Source: Iodobacter sp. | GTDB lineage: Bacteria; Pseudomonadota; Gammaproteobacteria; Burkholderiales; Chitinibacteraceae | DNA: 64,000 nt | Direction: 5' to 3' | NCBI RefSeq assembly: GCF_025352645.1 | Contig: NZ_JANXSO010000126.1 | Coordinates: 43,536 to 107,535, forward strand | Shown here: positions 16,067-25,142 of the stretch, piece by piece | Position numbering within the stretch: the stretch's first letter is position 1 | How the letters are laid out: each line of letters starts with the position of its first letter | Notes under the pieces: model-generated | What the model was told of the DNA's origin: nothing | The model's input: the letters and a program-made list of their open reading frames with translations, nothing else | The model's database searches: none | Position numbers and translations under genes: made by a program

Positions 16067-18394
16067 ATGCACCGTCCTCACATAGATTGGCGACACTCTC
16101 GCCCTTTCCGAATTTGCCTGCTTTTGCTCGTCATGCTTGTGACGCTGCTTGGCACGCTACCCTATTTTATTTCTTTTGATCTGATCAAAAGTGAGCTTTC
16201 CAGCATGCTGGAAAAAGACACTCAACGCCAACTCACCATACGGGGTGATGCGCGTTTTGTCTTGCTGCCGCAACCGGCACTGCTACTAGATGATGTCACC
16301 CTTACCGAGCCAAGCCAAAAAGATATTTTCGCTCACGCGGATCGTGTGCGCGTTGAGCTGAGCCTGTGGCCATTACTGTTTGGTAAAGGGAAAATTAAAG
16401 CGCTAGATTTTGAAAAGCCTGAGCTGAATGTAACTCGCCGCGAAGACGGCACTTATAACTTTGAAGACCTGCTCACTCCAAAATCGCAAACCAAAGAGCT
16501 GAGTTTCTCGCTCGATACCGTGCATTTTAACGAGGCGGCATTTAAGCTTTCTGACGAATTTTTGGGTGAAAGTATTCGCCTCTCCCGCCTTAACCTCGCT
16601 ATGAAAAATCTATCCGACCCCAAGGCAGGACGTTTGGATATGGATGGCATACTGCTAATTGGCGATGGAGATAGACCGGTGCAATGGCAAGGCGCTTTAA
16701 ACGCCACGGCAGCCATGCGCTATCACGAGGCCGATCATCGCTTACTGGTGGCTGATTTACTGCTAGAGCTAGAGCAAAAAGGCGGCAGCTCGCCTGAGCT
16801 GCGCTTGCAAGATGTAAAAGTAAGTACCGTAGGTAATCTAGTCTACGGCTGGCAACCTTTGCGCTTTAATGGCGGGGAGCTAAAGCTCACCGCCTCTGGC
16901 CAACGTGCAGGCCAGCACTGGAAGGGTGAGCTGGATGTGCCAGAGATTCTATTCTCTAAAGAAGCGATTAGCCTAAACCGCCTTAAGCTGAATGTGGATA
17001 TGCAAAGCCCAAGCGGCCAGCTTAGCGCTAAAGCCACCATCCCCACTTTATCGGGTATGCAGCAAGGCTTACTGCGCACCGATTTAGCCCGCTTTGAAGT
17101 CAAACTCAATAGCCCAGAACAAAACCTAGCGCTATCTTTTGCCAGCCCGCTAGAGCTACTGAAAGGCAGCATTGCTAGATTGCCCGCCTATAGCTTAAGC
17201 GGTAGCTACACCAACCGTAACCTACCACGTGGTGCAATTGGCCTAGATCTAAAAGGCGTAGGCACGCTTAATTTGCAGGCAGAAACACTTAGCCTCTCCA
17301 GCCAAGGCCAGCTAGATAAATCCCCCATTAAAGCCACGGTCGATGTGAGCGACTTTGTTCACCCCCACTACACCGTTGATGTGGATTTACACAAACTCGA
17401 TTTATCACCCTATTTGCCCGTAGTGGCCGCTGGGGCAAAAACAGTTAACCCAGATAAGCCTTTTGACTTTTGGTGGCTGAATAATTTAGATGCCAGCGGC
17501 AAGCTAAAAATTGGCGAGCTGGCGTTACAAAAACTGCATATCAATGATATCTCACTGCAATTTGCGGCCAAAAACCGTAAATTAAATCTAGACCCACTCG
17601 CAGCTACGCTTTATGAAGGCCAGCTAAGTGGCAGCTTAGAAGTGGATGCCAATAAGAAAAACACTTCTTTCCGTGTGCAGCAAAAGCTTGCCAATATGAA
17701 TATCAACGCGCTGCTGGCCGATGTATTTGATACCAGCCGCTTTGAAGGCCGTGGCCACGTTGATCTAGATGTTTCAGCCGTCGGTAATCAGCTCAGTGAT
17801 TTACGCCGCACCGCAGGGGGCAATGTGCGCTTACTGCTCAACCAAGGCGCCATACGCGGCATTGATCTTGAAGCCTTGCTACGCACCACCAGCCGCCAAA
17901 TCAGCCTAATGAATGGCGAGCCCAGCCCACCCGCTAACTTAAACGCAAAAACCAGTTTTAGTGAGCTACGCTCCACCCTTACGTTAAAGCACGGCATTGC
18001 CAGCAATAGCGACCTAGACCTTACAGCAGGCATTCTAAAACTAAATGGTGGCGGCACTTTAGACATTAACAGTAATGCCATTGATTACAATATGTACGCC
18101 AGCGCCAACCCTAAAGTGCCAGAGCTTAAAGGCTTAGCGGGTTTAAAACTGCCGATCCAATTATCCGGAGCACTCAATGCCCCTGAATACCATGTCGACT
18201 ACGCCAGCCTAAAAGAGCAAATTTTAATCAAACAAAAAGCCGCTGCAGAACAGCAAAAAAGCGCAGCAGAAGCCGCAGCCAAACAAAAGAAACAGCTTGC
18301 AGCACAGGCTGTTGCTGATAAAAAAGCAGCCGATATCGCCGCCAAAGCCGCCGCCGCAAAGAAACTAGCCAAACCCACTAAGAAAACCCATTAA
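16067..18394 (+). CDS. AsmA family protein
   Basis: A 775-residue envelope protein. One N-terminal membrane anchor (about 15-37; ICLLLLVMLVTLLGTLPYFI) is followed by the AsmA N-domain (GDARFVLLPQPALLLDDVTL) and a long periplasmic beta-rich region. The AsmA C-domain is near 580-700 (GNVRLLLNQGAIRGIDLEALLR). The tail after about 720 is an Ala/Lys/Gln-rich coiled coil. AsmA-like proteins are bridge-like lipid transport or outer-membrane assembly factors. The gene overlaps mutY at TAATG. Confidence 0.85.
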   Translation: MHRPHIDWRHSRPFRICLLLLVMLVTLLGTLPYFISFDLIKSELSSMLEKDTQRQLTIRGDARFVLLPQPALLLDDVTLTEPSQKDIFAHADRVRVELSLWPLLFGKGKIKALDFEKPELNVTRREDGTYNFEDLLTPKSQTKELSFSLDTVHFNEAAFKLSDEFLGESIRLSRLNLAMKNLSDPKAGRLDMDGILLIGDGDRPVQWQGALNATAAMRYHEADHRLLVADLLLELEQKGGSSPELRLQDVKVSTVGNLVYGWQPLRFNGGELKLTASGQRAGQHWKGELDVPEILFSKEAISLNRLKLNVDMQSPSGQLSAKATIPTLSGMQQGLLRTDLARFEVKLNSPEQNLALSFASPLELLKGSIARLPAYSLSGSYTNRNLPRGAIGLDLKGVGTLNLQAETLSLSSQGQLDKSPIKATVDVSDFVHPHYTVDVDLHKLDLSPYLPVVAAGAKTVNPDKPFDFWWLNNLDASGKLKIGELALQKLHINDISLQFAAKNRKLNLDPLAATLYEGQLSGSLEVDANKKNTSFRVQQKLANMNINALLADVFDTSRFEGRGHVDLDVSAVGNQLSDLRRTAGGNVRLLLNQGAIRGIDLEALLRTTSRQISLMNGEPSPPANLNAKTSFSELRSTLTLKHGIASNSDLDLTAGILKLNGGGTLDINSNAIDYNMYASANPKVPELKGLAGLKLPIQLSGALNAPEYHVDYASLKEQILIKQKAAAEQQKSAAEAAAKQKKQLAAQAVADKKAADIAAKAAAAKKLAKPTKKTH

Positions 18395-19425
18395 TGAGCG
18401 ATTTTTCCCAGCGTTTAATCGCTTGGCAGGCCGTACACGGCCGCCACAATCTACCTTGGCAAGTCAGCGATCCTTACAAGGTATGGCTATCTGAAATCAT
18501 GCTGCAGCAAACGCAGGTGATCACGGTTATTCCCTATTACCAGCAGTTTTTAGAGCGCTTTCCTGACGTGGCAAGCCTTGCCAGCGCCAGTGGTGATGAT
18601 GTTTTAGCCAGATGGAGTGGGCTTGGCTACTACAGCCGCGCACGCAATCTACACAAAGCCGCGAAAATGGTGATGGAGCGCTTTGGCGGAGCATTTCCGC
18701 GCACGCCCGAGCTTCTAGCCGAGCTACCTGGCGTTGGCCCATCCACCGCCGCCGCCATTGCCGCGTTTAGCTTTGGCGCGCACGCGGCTATTCTGGATGG
18801 CAATGTAAAACGCGTGCTGGCCCGCTGGGCAGGTATCAGCGGCTATCCGGGCACTAAAATAGTTGAAAGAGAATTGTGGCAACTGGCGGCAACGCTGCTG
18901 CCAGAGCAAGGCATAGAGCGCTATACGCAAAGCCTGATGGATATGGGCGCAACCATCTGCACGCCTAAAAAACCAGCCTGTATCACCTGCCCCGTGTTTG
19001 ATGATTGCATCGCCCGCCAGCAAGGCCGCCAAGCCGAGCTGCCAACGCCCAAACCAAAAAAAGTTTCGCCAGAGCGGCAAACCGTACTGATGATGATTAC
19101 AAGGGATGGCAAGCTTTTGCTAGAGCGCCGCCCGCCCACAGGCATCTGGGGCGGCTTATGGAGCCTGCCAGAAACCACCTCCACGCTAGAGGCAAGCACA
19201 GCCTGTAGCCAACGCTTTGGGCTAGATGTTGATTTCGACAGCGCCGCAGAAGACTTTGTGCACGTTTTTACTCATTTTCGCCTCACCATCACCCCACTGC
19301 CTGGTAGCGTGATCGGCCAAACCGCCCTCACCCACGAAGACCACCTTGGCTGGTTCAGCCAAGCAGAAGCCCTAGAACTTGGTCTGCCTTCGCCAGTAAG
19401 AAAGCTAGTAATGAAAGGGAGATAG
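18394..19425 (+). CDS. mutY: A/G-specific adenine DNA glycosylase MutY
   Basis: Removes adenine mispaired with 8-oxoguanine. It has 343 residues. EIMLQQTQV carries the catalytic Glu, the helix-hairpin-helix is ELPGVGPSTAAAIAAF and AILDGNVKRVLAR carries the catalytic Asp. The [4Fe-4S] cluster ligands have the exact C-X6-C-X2-C-X5-C spacing (CTPKKPACITCPVFDDC). The C-terminal NUDIX-like domain, which recognises 8-oxoG, starts near 230. It is translationally coupled to asmA. Confidence 0.95.
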   Translation: MSDFSQRLIAWQAVHGRHNLPWQVSDPYKVWLSEIMLQQTQVITVIPYYQQFLERFPDVASLASASGDDVLARWSGLGYYSRARNLHKAAKMVMERFGGAFPRTPELLAELPGVGPSTAAAIAAFSFGAHAAILDGNVKRVLARWAGISGYPGTKIVERELWQLAATLLPEQGIERYTQSLMDMGATICTPKKPACITCPVFDDCIARQQGRQAELPTPKPKKVSPERQTVLMMITRDGKLLLERRPPTGIWGGLWSLPETTSTLEASTACSQRFGLDVDFDSAAEDFVHVFTHFRLTITPLPGSVIGQTALTHEDHLGWFSQAEALELGLPSPVRKLVMKGR

Positions 19426-19435
19426 GCAAGCATCG

Positions 19436-19646
19436 TAGGGTGGGTACAAGCCCGTGTACGCTAAAAATAATAATATGAATCAGTTGGTTAAATCTTAAAC
19501 CACAGAGAACAGAGAGACTCACAGAGTTTCATAGAGGAAGTAAAGCTCTGTTTTAAGCCTTTCTCTGTGGTTCAAGGTTTAGCGCTATTTTCTGCACTTA
19601 AGGCTCTATGTAACTTTAATTGGCACACATGGGGTGCAACCCACCG
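19436..19646. repeat. About 210-bp dispersed repeat element (copy 1, CACAGAG type)
   Basis: Bounded by GGTGGGTACAAGC on the left and GTGCAACCCACC on the right (inverted ends). Inside it has CCACAGAGAACAGAGAG, CTCACAGAGTTTCATAGAGG, CTTTCTCTGTGG and TCAAGGTTTAGCGCTATTT. The same ordered blocks recur at 48103-48318. No ORF. Confidence 0.75.
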
Positions 19647-19706
19647 TTTATGCATATTTAAGACCTAAATTTGGCAGGCTTCACTCGCCCAAATAATAAT
19701 ACAGCA

Positions 19707-20615
19707 TCACACCGCTTGATCTGCCAAGCGGCTAGCCTTCCAATAGCTCATCAAACCCGCAGCAGAATAAATAAACAGCGCAGCCCAAATCAAAGCAAAA
19801 CCAATCATGCGATCCGTGCCAAACGGCTCTTGATACAGCCACACCCCCAGCAATAATTGCAAGCTTGGGCCGATATACTGGATGACACCCACCGTCGCCA
19901 GCTTCAGCGTTCTGGCCCCAGAAGCAAACATCAACAGCGGCAAAGCCGTCACCACGCCTGCGCCCATCAATAAAGCATCAGTGCTCCAGCTGATATGCCC
20001 TAAGGCGCCCTGCCCTTGAAACTGAAACCAAAGCAAGGCTGATAGTGCAAATGGGGCCATTAAGAACGTCTCTAAGGCGAGACCCTCCAAAGAAGGCAGA
20101 CTGGCTCTTTTACGCAGCAGCCCATACACGCCAAAACTCAAGCCCAAACAGAGCGCAATCCACGGCAAAGTACCTGCAGCAATGGTAATCCACAGCACAC
20201 CTAAGGCGGCTAGCCCAACAGCAAAGCTTTGCGAGCGGCTAAGCTGCTCGCCCAAAAACAAGCGCCCCAACAGCACATTAATCAGCGGATTAATAAAATA
20301 TCCTAGGCTGGCATCCACCACGCGGTTTTCATTTACCGCCCAGATATACAGCAGCCAGTTTAGTGATAGCAGCAAGGAAGAAAGTGCAAACACCCCCAGC
20401 ACCCGAGGATTTTTTACCGCAGGAATCAGCCAAGCCCAGTTTTTTTGCAGTAATAAAATCACCGCCACAAACACACCAGACCAAACAATCCGATGCGAAA
20501 TAATCTGCAGCGCATCAATCCCATGCAAAGCCTTCCAATAAAGCGGAAACAGGCCCCAAATAATAAAGGCCAGCACAGTAAACAAAACCCCGCGTGAAGT
20601 ATTCGGTGTAGACAT
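19707..20615 (-). CDS. rarD: RarD-like EamA/DMT family transporter
   Basis: A 302-residue inner-membrane protein with about ten hydrophobic helices in two EamA repeats. RarD hallmarks are present: RGVLFTVLAFIIWGLFPLYWKAL at the start, ISHRIVWSGVFV, LLSLNWLLYIWAVNENRVVDASLGYFINPLI and VGVIQYIGPSLQLLLGV. Substrate is unknown. ATG 20615 gives the family N-terminus although its ribosome site is weak; the frame continues 45 codons upstream without RarD-like sequence. Confidence 0.87.
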   Translation of the reverse strand: MSTPNTSRGVLFTVLAFIIWGLFPLYWKALHGIDALQIISHRIVWSGVFVAVILLLQKNWAWLIPAVKNPRVLGVFALSSLLLSLNWLLYIWAVNENRVVDASLGYFINPLINVLLGRLFLGEQLSRSQSFAVGLAALGVLWITIAAGTLPWIALCLGLSFGVYGLLRKRASLPSLEGLALETFLMAPFALSALLWFQFQGQGALGHISWSTDALLMGAGVVTALPLLMFASGARTLKLATVGVIQYIGPSLQLLLGVWLYQEPFGTDRMIGFALIWAALFIYSAAGLMSYWKASRLADQAV

Positions 20616-20815
20616 AAAAAAACCAAAGAAAGTAGCCAGAAAAGCAGCAAAGAACCACTTTAAAGGATAGGGTACAGCAGGCTCAAGCAATATCTCGCTA
20701 CAAACTGTAGGGGGTGGGTGGGATTTGGAATATTGGCGATTCCGATGCAATTTCTTTATATATGATAAGATTTAAGTAAGCGAAAATTGCGGCCTTCCCT
20801 AGAGACCATCATAAT

Positions 20816-21757
20816 ATGCCTTACAATTTAGAAAACCGCTTGGTTGTCGGCGTTGCATCCAGCGCCGTGTTTGATCTTCATGAATCTGACGAGGTATTTC
20901 GTCGTGATGGCGAGGCGCAGTATCGAAAGTACCAAGAAGAACACTTGAATGATCCGCTGGATAAGGGAATTGCCTTTTCGTTTATCCGCCGCCTACTCAG
21001 CCTAAATGATCTAGGTGAAGATCCCATCAACGACCCGCTGGTTGAAGTGATTCTACTTTCCAGAAATGACCCCGACACCGGCATGCGGGTGATGAAATCG
21101 ATCGCCCACCATGGGCTAGGCATCACCAGAGCCATCTTTATGCAAGGGAAGGCTCCGCACGAATACATCCCTGCTTTGAATATCTCGCTATTTTTATCTG
21201 CCAATGCCGACGACGTACGCGCGGCCATTGCCGCAGGTTTGCCAGCGGGCAGAGTGCTAGATTCTGCCATCGTAGATGATCCAAATGACTCTGGCCTACG
21301 CATTGCATTCGACTTTGACGGCGTACTGGCTGACGACGAATCAGAATCCGTCATGCACAGCACCAATGATCTGAAAATGTTTCATGCCAATGAAGTTAAA
21401 AAGAATAATCAACCACTTGGCCCCGGCCCATTGAAAGAGTTTTTCATGCGGGTTGCCAGCATTCAGTCCTGTGAAGAGGCCAAACGTAAAGCTGATCCTT
21501 CCTATAAAAACAGGCTCAGAGTTTCGCTTGTCACCGCCAGAAATGCCCCATCACATGAGCGTGCATTGAACACCCTAAAAAGCTGGGGCGTGATGCCCAA
21601 CGATGCTTTTTTCCTCGGTGGCATCGACAAAATGAAAGTGCTGGCCGTGATGAAGCCACATCTATTTTTCGACGACCAATCGGGGCATCTCGCAGGCGCG
21701 GCAACCGTAGCCCCATCGGTGCATATTCCTTTTGGCATCAAAAACTTAACGCCCTAA
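20816..21757 (+). CDS. Cytosolic 5'-nucleotidase
   Basis: A 313-residue HAD-type enzyme of the bacterial 5'-nucleotidase family related to eukaryotic cN-I. Visible blocks: VGVASSAVFDLHESDEVF, the variant loop VEVILLSRNDPDTGMRVMKSI, the HAD nucleophile motif IAFDFDGVLADDESE with the DxD pair, VSLVTARNAPSHERALNTL (motif II) and PHLFFDDQSGH (motif IV). It dephosphorylates nucleoside monophosphates. Monocistronic. Confidence 0.85.
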   Translation: MPYNLENRLVVGVASSAVFDLHESDEVFRRDGEAQYRKYQEEHLNDPLDKGIAFSFIRRLLSLNDLGEDPINDPLVEVILLSRNDPDTGMRVMKSIAHHGLGITRAIFMQGKAPHEYIPALNISLFLSANADDVRAAIAAGLPAGRVLDSAIVDDPNDSGLRIAFDFDGVLADDESESVMHSTNDLKMFHANEVKKNNQPLGPGPLKEFFMRVASIQSCEEAKRKADPSYKNRLRVSLVTARNAPSHERALNTLKSWGVMPNDAFFLGGIDKMKVLAVMKPHLFFDDQSGHLAGAATVAPSVHIPFGIKNLTP

Positions 21758-21770
21758 GGCGGGCTAAATC

Positions 21771-21926
21771 ATACGCCGCTTACTTTATTAAACCTTAGAT
21801 TTAAGGCTGTAAGGCGTATATTTTGTAGGGTGTCAATAAGCTCCAGCCAAGACGCATTAAACCGATTTGTCTAATACCATGGGCGTAATACGTCTGGAAA
21901 ACGCCCAGCCTTATTAGCGCCCTACA
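21771..21926. repeat. Palindromic intergenic element (TGTAGGGC type)
   Basis: Two nested inverted repeats with no ORF. ATACGCC..TTAC (from 21771) pairs with GTAAGGCGTAT (to 21820). TGTAGGGTGTCAATAAG (from 21824) pairs 14/17 with the reverse complement of CTTATTAGCGCCCTACA (to 21926). Pieces of it recur at 23386-23476. It lies between the nucleotidase and MFS genes. Confidence 0.7.
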
Positions 21927-22032
21927 AATTCATTACGCCATACGGCCTTCAAGCATTCAAGGGCAAGCTCGAGCGCGGCAATAAAAGAATTGAATAAATC
22001 AGCGTTTCCTTAATATTGATTACCTCAGCAAA

Positions 22033-23376
22033 ATGAAAAAAATGAGCACGCAACATAATCAGCTAAAAATAGGGCATTTTTTAATCCGTGTGGATGCGGC
22101 ATTGCGCGGTGTTCTGGTCTTTGATGTGCTAATGACCTTAGCCTTGATGATTTCTTATATCACTATTCCATGGTGGATTATTCAAAAAGGCACTGCGCAA
22201 GATTTAGCCATCTATGGTGGCATCACGGCAATGGCTATCTTCTTTTTCCAGCCTTTAATGGCCCCCATTTGCGAGCGCTATGCAAAGCAAAAGCAATTAG
22301 TGCAAGGCACTATAGCACTGGCATTCTCTGCGCTATTATTTTGCCTAATTGCAACTTTTGATCGATATAATTTTTGGCTCATTATCACCGCAGGGCTAGT
22401 TGCCGTTGTGGCCAATGCTTTTATCGATAGCGCTGCAACAACCATCACACCTGAACTCATACCCACTGCGCAATTAGCCCATGCATTACAGCTGCGTAAA
22501 CGAGCTTCCTCAACAGGCCGCTTCTTAGGGCCTATTGTGGGCGGTGGCCTACTTGCAACGGCAGGCATCACGGCCACGCTTTGGGCTTATTTAGGCTTGG
22601 TGATAATTGCAATATTAAGTGCTTGCAATATACCGTCAACGATAAAGACGAGGGTAGCCACTAATAAAAAAGGAATTGAATTATGGTGGATTGAATTGCA
22701 AGGCGGAATAAAAGCCAAATGGGCCGTGCCATTAGAGCGAGGCTGGACACTCGTTAATTTCCTAGTTTGGATATTTATTGGTCCTGCATTTAATTTATTT
22801 GTGCCGCTTAAAGTGCATTCCCTTGGATTATCTGCTGCATGGCTTGGTGCATGTGAAGCAAGTATCTCCATCGGTATGCTGCTTGGCAGCTTCAATTTAG
22901 CTACCTTCCTAATCAATCGATTTGGCCGCTATCGCGTTCGGATATTCGCAGCTATTTCAGAAGGCCTTATTCTTGCATGTGTTGCTCTGTGCAATCAGCC
23001 TTATTTACTTATTATGGCGTTTATGTGCGCAGGGCTTGCTAATACATTAATGGTGCTGGTGGGCTCCACGCATCGCGCATTAGCCATACCCAAAGAATTT
23101 AGAATAAGAATCAGCTCAGTCAATAAAATGAGCACACAAATAGCCAGTACAATTGGCCCTGCCCTAGCAGGGATTGCTTTATTACATTGGCCACTCCCAA
23201 CCGTTTATATGGCATTTAGCCTTATTGCAGCCCTCTGTGCCGCAGGCTTTATATTGATCCCTCGATCAAAAGAATTTTTTAGCCTAGATCACGAGCAAGT
23301 CAACGATTGGTATCGAAAAGAATACCCTTCAGGATTTAAAACTCACTATGCAGAAGCTAGTAGCAGAGCAAGATGA
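22033..23376 (+). CDS. MFS transporter
   Basis: A 447-residue inner-membrane permease with 12 predicted helices, of the MFS_3/enterobactin-exporter-like type. Early helices are VLVFDVLMTLALMISYITIPWW, with a basic loop CERYAKQKQ between TM2 and TM3. The ELIPTAQLAHALQLRKRASSTGRFLGPIVGG motif matches drug and siderophore exporters. The substrate cannot be told. Starts at ATG 22033 or 22042 are possible, and neither has a strong ribosome site. Flanked on both sides by repeat sequence. Confidence 0.82.
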   Translation: MKKMSTQHNQLKIGHFLIRVDAALRGVLVFDVLMTLALMISYITIPWWIIQKGTAQDLAIYGGITAMAIFFFQPLMAPICERYAKQKQLVQGTIALAFSALLFCLIATFDRYNFWLIITAGLVAVVANAFIDSAATTITPELIPTAQLAHALQLRKRASSTGRFLGPIVGGGLLATAGITATLWAYLGLVIIAILSACNIPSTIKTRVATNKKGIELWWIELQGGIKAKWAVPLERGWTLVNFLVWIFIGPAFNLFVPLKVHSLGLSAAWLGACEASISIGMLLGSFNLATFLINRFGRYRVRIFAAISEGLILACVALCNQPYLLIMAFMCAGLANTLMVLVGSTHRALAIPKEFRIRISSVNKMSTQIASTIGPALAGIALLHWPLPTVYMAFSLIAALCAAGFILIPRSKEFFSLDHEQVNDWYRKEYPSGFKTHYAEASSRAR

Positions 23377-23385
23377 AATCACCTA

Positions 23386-23476
23386 GGGCCGTAAGTTATA
23401 TTTTGTAAGGAACCAATCAGCTGAGCGTGCAGCCCAGCCTTATATCTACGTACTTTATTAAACCTTGGATTTAGTT
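23386..23476. repeat. Partial copy of the TGTAGGGC-type element
   Basis: Contains GTAAGTTATATTTTGTAAGG and TACTTTATTAAACCTTGGATTTA, which match blocks of the element at 21771-21926 (TACTTTATTAAACCTTAGATTTA; GTATATTTTGTAGGG) in a different order. It ends a few bases before the next gene. Confidence 0.55.
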
Positions 23477-23482
23477 CAAACC

Positions 23483-23821
23483 ATGAAAAACATAAGCCTA
23501 AGTGAAAGACTCGCCTCAGCATTTATTGGCGCCATATTTGGTGCGGTCATTGGCTTTATTATGGCTTGGTTATTAGGTGTGTACTCACAAACTTTAGGCC
23601 CAGGCCAAGTGCATGTTTCTATTGCAAAGTGGATTGGCACAAGTGCCTGCATTTTTGCGCTGATTGGTTTACTCATCGGCCAGCATATCGCAACAATGAT
23701 TGGCAATGCTTTGACTGCCTTATTAGAGTTTGAAACGATTGGCGACAATGGATTTCCATCATGGTGGAAATTGATTATCCTGCTTGTGGTCATTGGTGGC
23801 GGCTGGCTGTGGTTAAAATAA
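23483..23821 (+). CDS. Small membrane protein, unknown
   Basis: A 112-residue protein with three hydrophobic helices (LASAFIGAIFGAVIGFIMAWLLG, WIGTSACIFALIGLLIGQHIA and LIILLVVIGGGWLWLK). ATG 23483 is preferred to an in-frame TTG at 23465 that lies in repeat sequence. No family recognised. It stands alone between the MFS and VOC genes. Confidence 0.55.
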   Translation: MKNISLSERLASAFIGAIFGAVIGFIMAWLLGVYSQTLGPGQVHVSIAKWIGTSACIFALIGLLIGQHIATMIGNALTALLEFETIGDNGFPSWWKLIILLVVIGGGWLWLK

Positions 23822-23879
23822 TAAACCAGCCCAATCTAGCTTTCAGTGCCGTGCCTAGCTGCGGTTAAAACACCACAAA

Positions 23880-23893
23880 AGAACGATCGTTCT
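23880..23893. promoter_or_regulatory. 14-bp perfect palindrome upstream of the VOC gene
   Basis: AGAACGATCGTTCT is a perfect palindrome 68 bp before the VOC ATG, in the style of TetR-family operators (GAACGATCGTTC core). No TetR gene is in the window, so the regulator would act in trans. Confidence 0.45.
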
Positions 23894-23960
23894 ATATTAT
23901 TTTCCTAAAGTCATTTACCATGCCCAAGTAAACTCTATCGCAAAAAACTCAGGAGCCATC

Positions 23961-24344
23961 ATGAATACGTATATCACTCTAGGTAGTAACGATTCAGAAA
24001 AATCCAATATATTTTACGATGCGGTGCTGGCCACGATTGACTGGAAATCACACCTCGATTTTCCTGGCTGGCGTGCTTATTCCGAGCAGGGAAAAGGCGA
24101 AAATTTCACCCTCTGGATTGCTCAGCCTTTTAACCAGCAAGCCGCCACAGCGGGCAATGGAACCATGGTGGGCTTTAGCGCAAGCACCCATGCAGAGGTC
24201 GATGCCTTCTATGCTGCGGCGATGGCCAATGGCGGAAGTGATGACGGCGCCCCCTGCCTTCGCCCTCACTATGGGCCACATTGGTACGCCGCTTATATGA
24301 GAGATCCAACGGGCAATAAAATAGCCATCGTGTGCAATCAATAA
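23961..24344 (+). CDS. VOC family (glyoxalase/bleomycin-resistance fold) protein
   Basis: A 127-residue single VOC module: ITLGSNDSEKSNIFYDAVLATIDW at the start, GWRAYSEQ, then TMVGFSASTHAEVDAFYAAAMANGG and the closing YAAYMRDPTGNKIAIVCN, which carries the usual C-terminal metal-ligand region. Members are lyases, dioxygenases or resistance proteins, and the substrate cannot be inferred. CAGGAG precedes the ATG. Confidence 0.85.
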   Translation: MNTYITLGSNDSEKSNIFYDAVLATIDWKSHLDFPGWRAYSEQGKGENFTLWIAQPFNQQAATAGNGTMVGFSASTHAEVDAFYAAAMANGGSDDGAPCLRPHYGPHWYAAYMRDPTGNKIAIVCNQ

Positions 24345-24497
24345 TCATTGCCTCCTAAATGGCGGCCAGCCACAAAGGTAAGCCGTCATTCAGTCATGAG
24401 CTGCTAACTTTCAAACCAATGGCCTGCTTATTTTACCTGGTGCAGATATTTGGCTTGAACCTCGAGCTAGAAACATTTTACTTTATGCAAAAGATCT

Positions 24498-24648
24498 CCT
24501 GATTATGTCTCTTTCTCAACGAGGGGTATAATTATTTTGATACGCGTGGAAAAAAAGTGAGAAGCACGATTATTTGATGTGATTTTATGCAAAAACTTCA
24601 TACCCACTTCCGTTTCGTTGAAAGGATTGAACGAGAGGGATAATCAGG
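24498..24648. mobile_element. MITE-like 151-bp element related to the nearby IS1595-type IS
   Basis: The left end CCTGATTATGTCTCTTTCTC is almost the same as the terminal repeat of the IS at 25143-25953. The right end, read on the reverse strand, starts CCTGATTATCCCTCTCGTTC. There is no coding capacity inside. No target-site duplication is visible. It lies in the 359-bp gap between the VOC gene and the AT-rich ORF. Confidence 0.6.
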
Positions 24649-24703
24649 TCATAAAATATAAAGATGTTATGAAAACACTAACCAGCATTGATACAGGGTC
24701 TTT

Positions 24704-25000
24704 GTGAAAAAAAACAAAAACAGAAAGCCGGTAAATAAACTAACAATTATAGAAAGACGGCGAAAAAGATTAATCTGCAATGGATTATTTAGTTTATTTA
24801 TTTTACTAATGTCCGTATGGATTATATATACCTATTTTTACATGGAAATACATGTTAGATGTTTTTTTTGCAGCCCGAATAAACAATTATTAAAAGATTT
24901 TGAAATTATTTTCTTCACGTTATTATCGATAGCAATTAATGTATTTCTTGTTTTTTATTTTTTTAAAAAATATATTGATACGTTTAAATGTGATAAATAG
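24704..25000 (+). CDS. AT-rich orphan membrane protein
   Basis: A 98-residue ORF with a GTG start (AGGG five bases upstream). A very basic start (KKNKNRKPVNKLTIIERRRK) is followed by two membrane helices (about 27-49 and 67-89) joined by a loop with CFFCSPNKQ. Base composition is far more AT-rich than the neighbours and rare codons are common. It lies between the MITE and the IS, which suggests acquired DNA. No family recognised. Confidence 0.5.
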   Translation: MKKNKNRKPVNKLTIIERRRKRLICNGLFSLFILLMSVWIIYTYFYMEIHVRCFFCSPNKQLLKDFEIIFFTLLSIAINVFLVFYFFKKYIDTFKCDK

Positions 25001-25142
25001 CCCGCCCAAGGTTTCTTATGGAAGTGCTGATTAAATCGCTATACCAAAATTTTTTTATCGGTAAATCATTATAGAGACTGGCTTCTCAATAGAGCAGGAA
25101 TGACGAAACCTGAATAAATCACAAATTTATTATCGGCTTACC

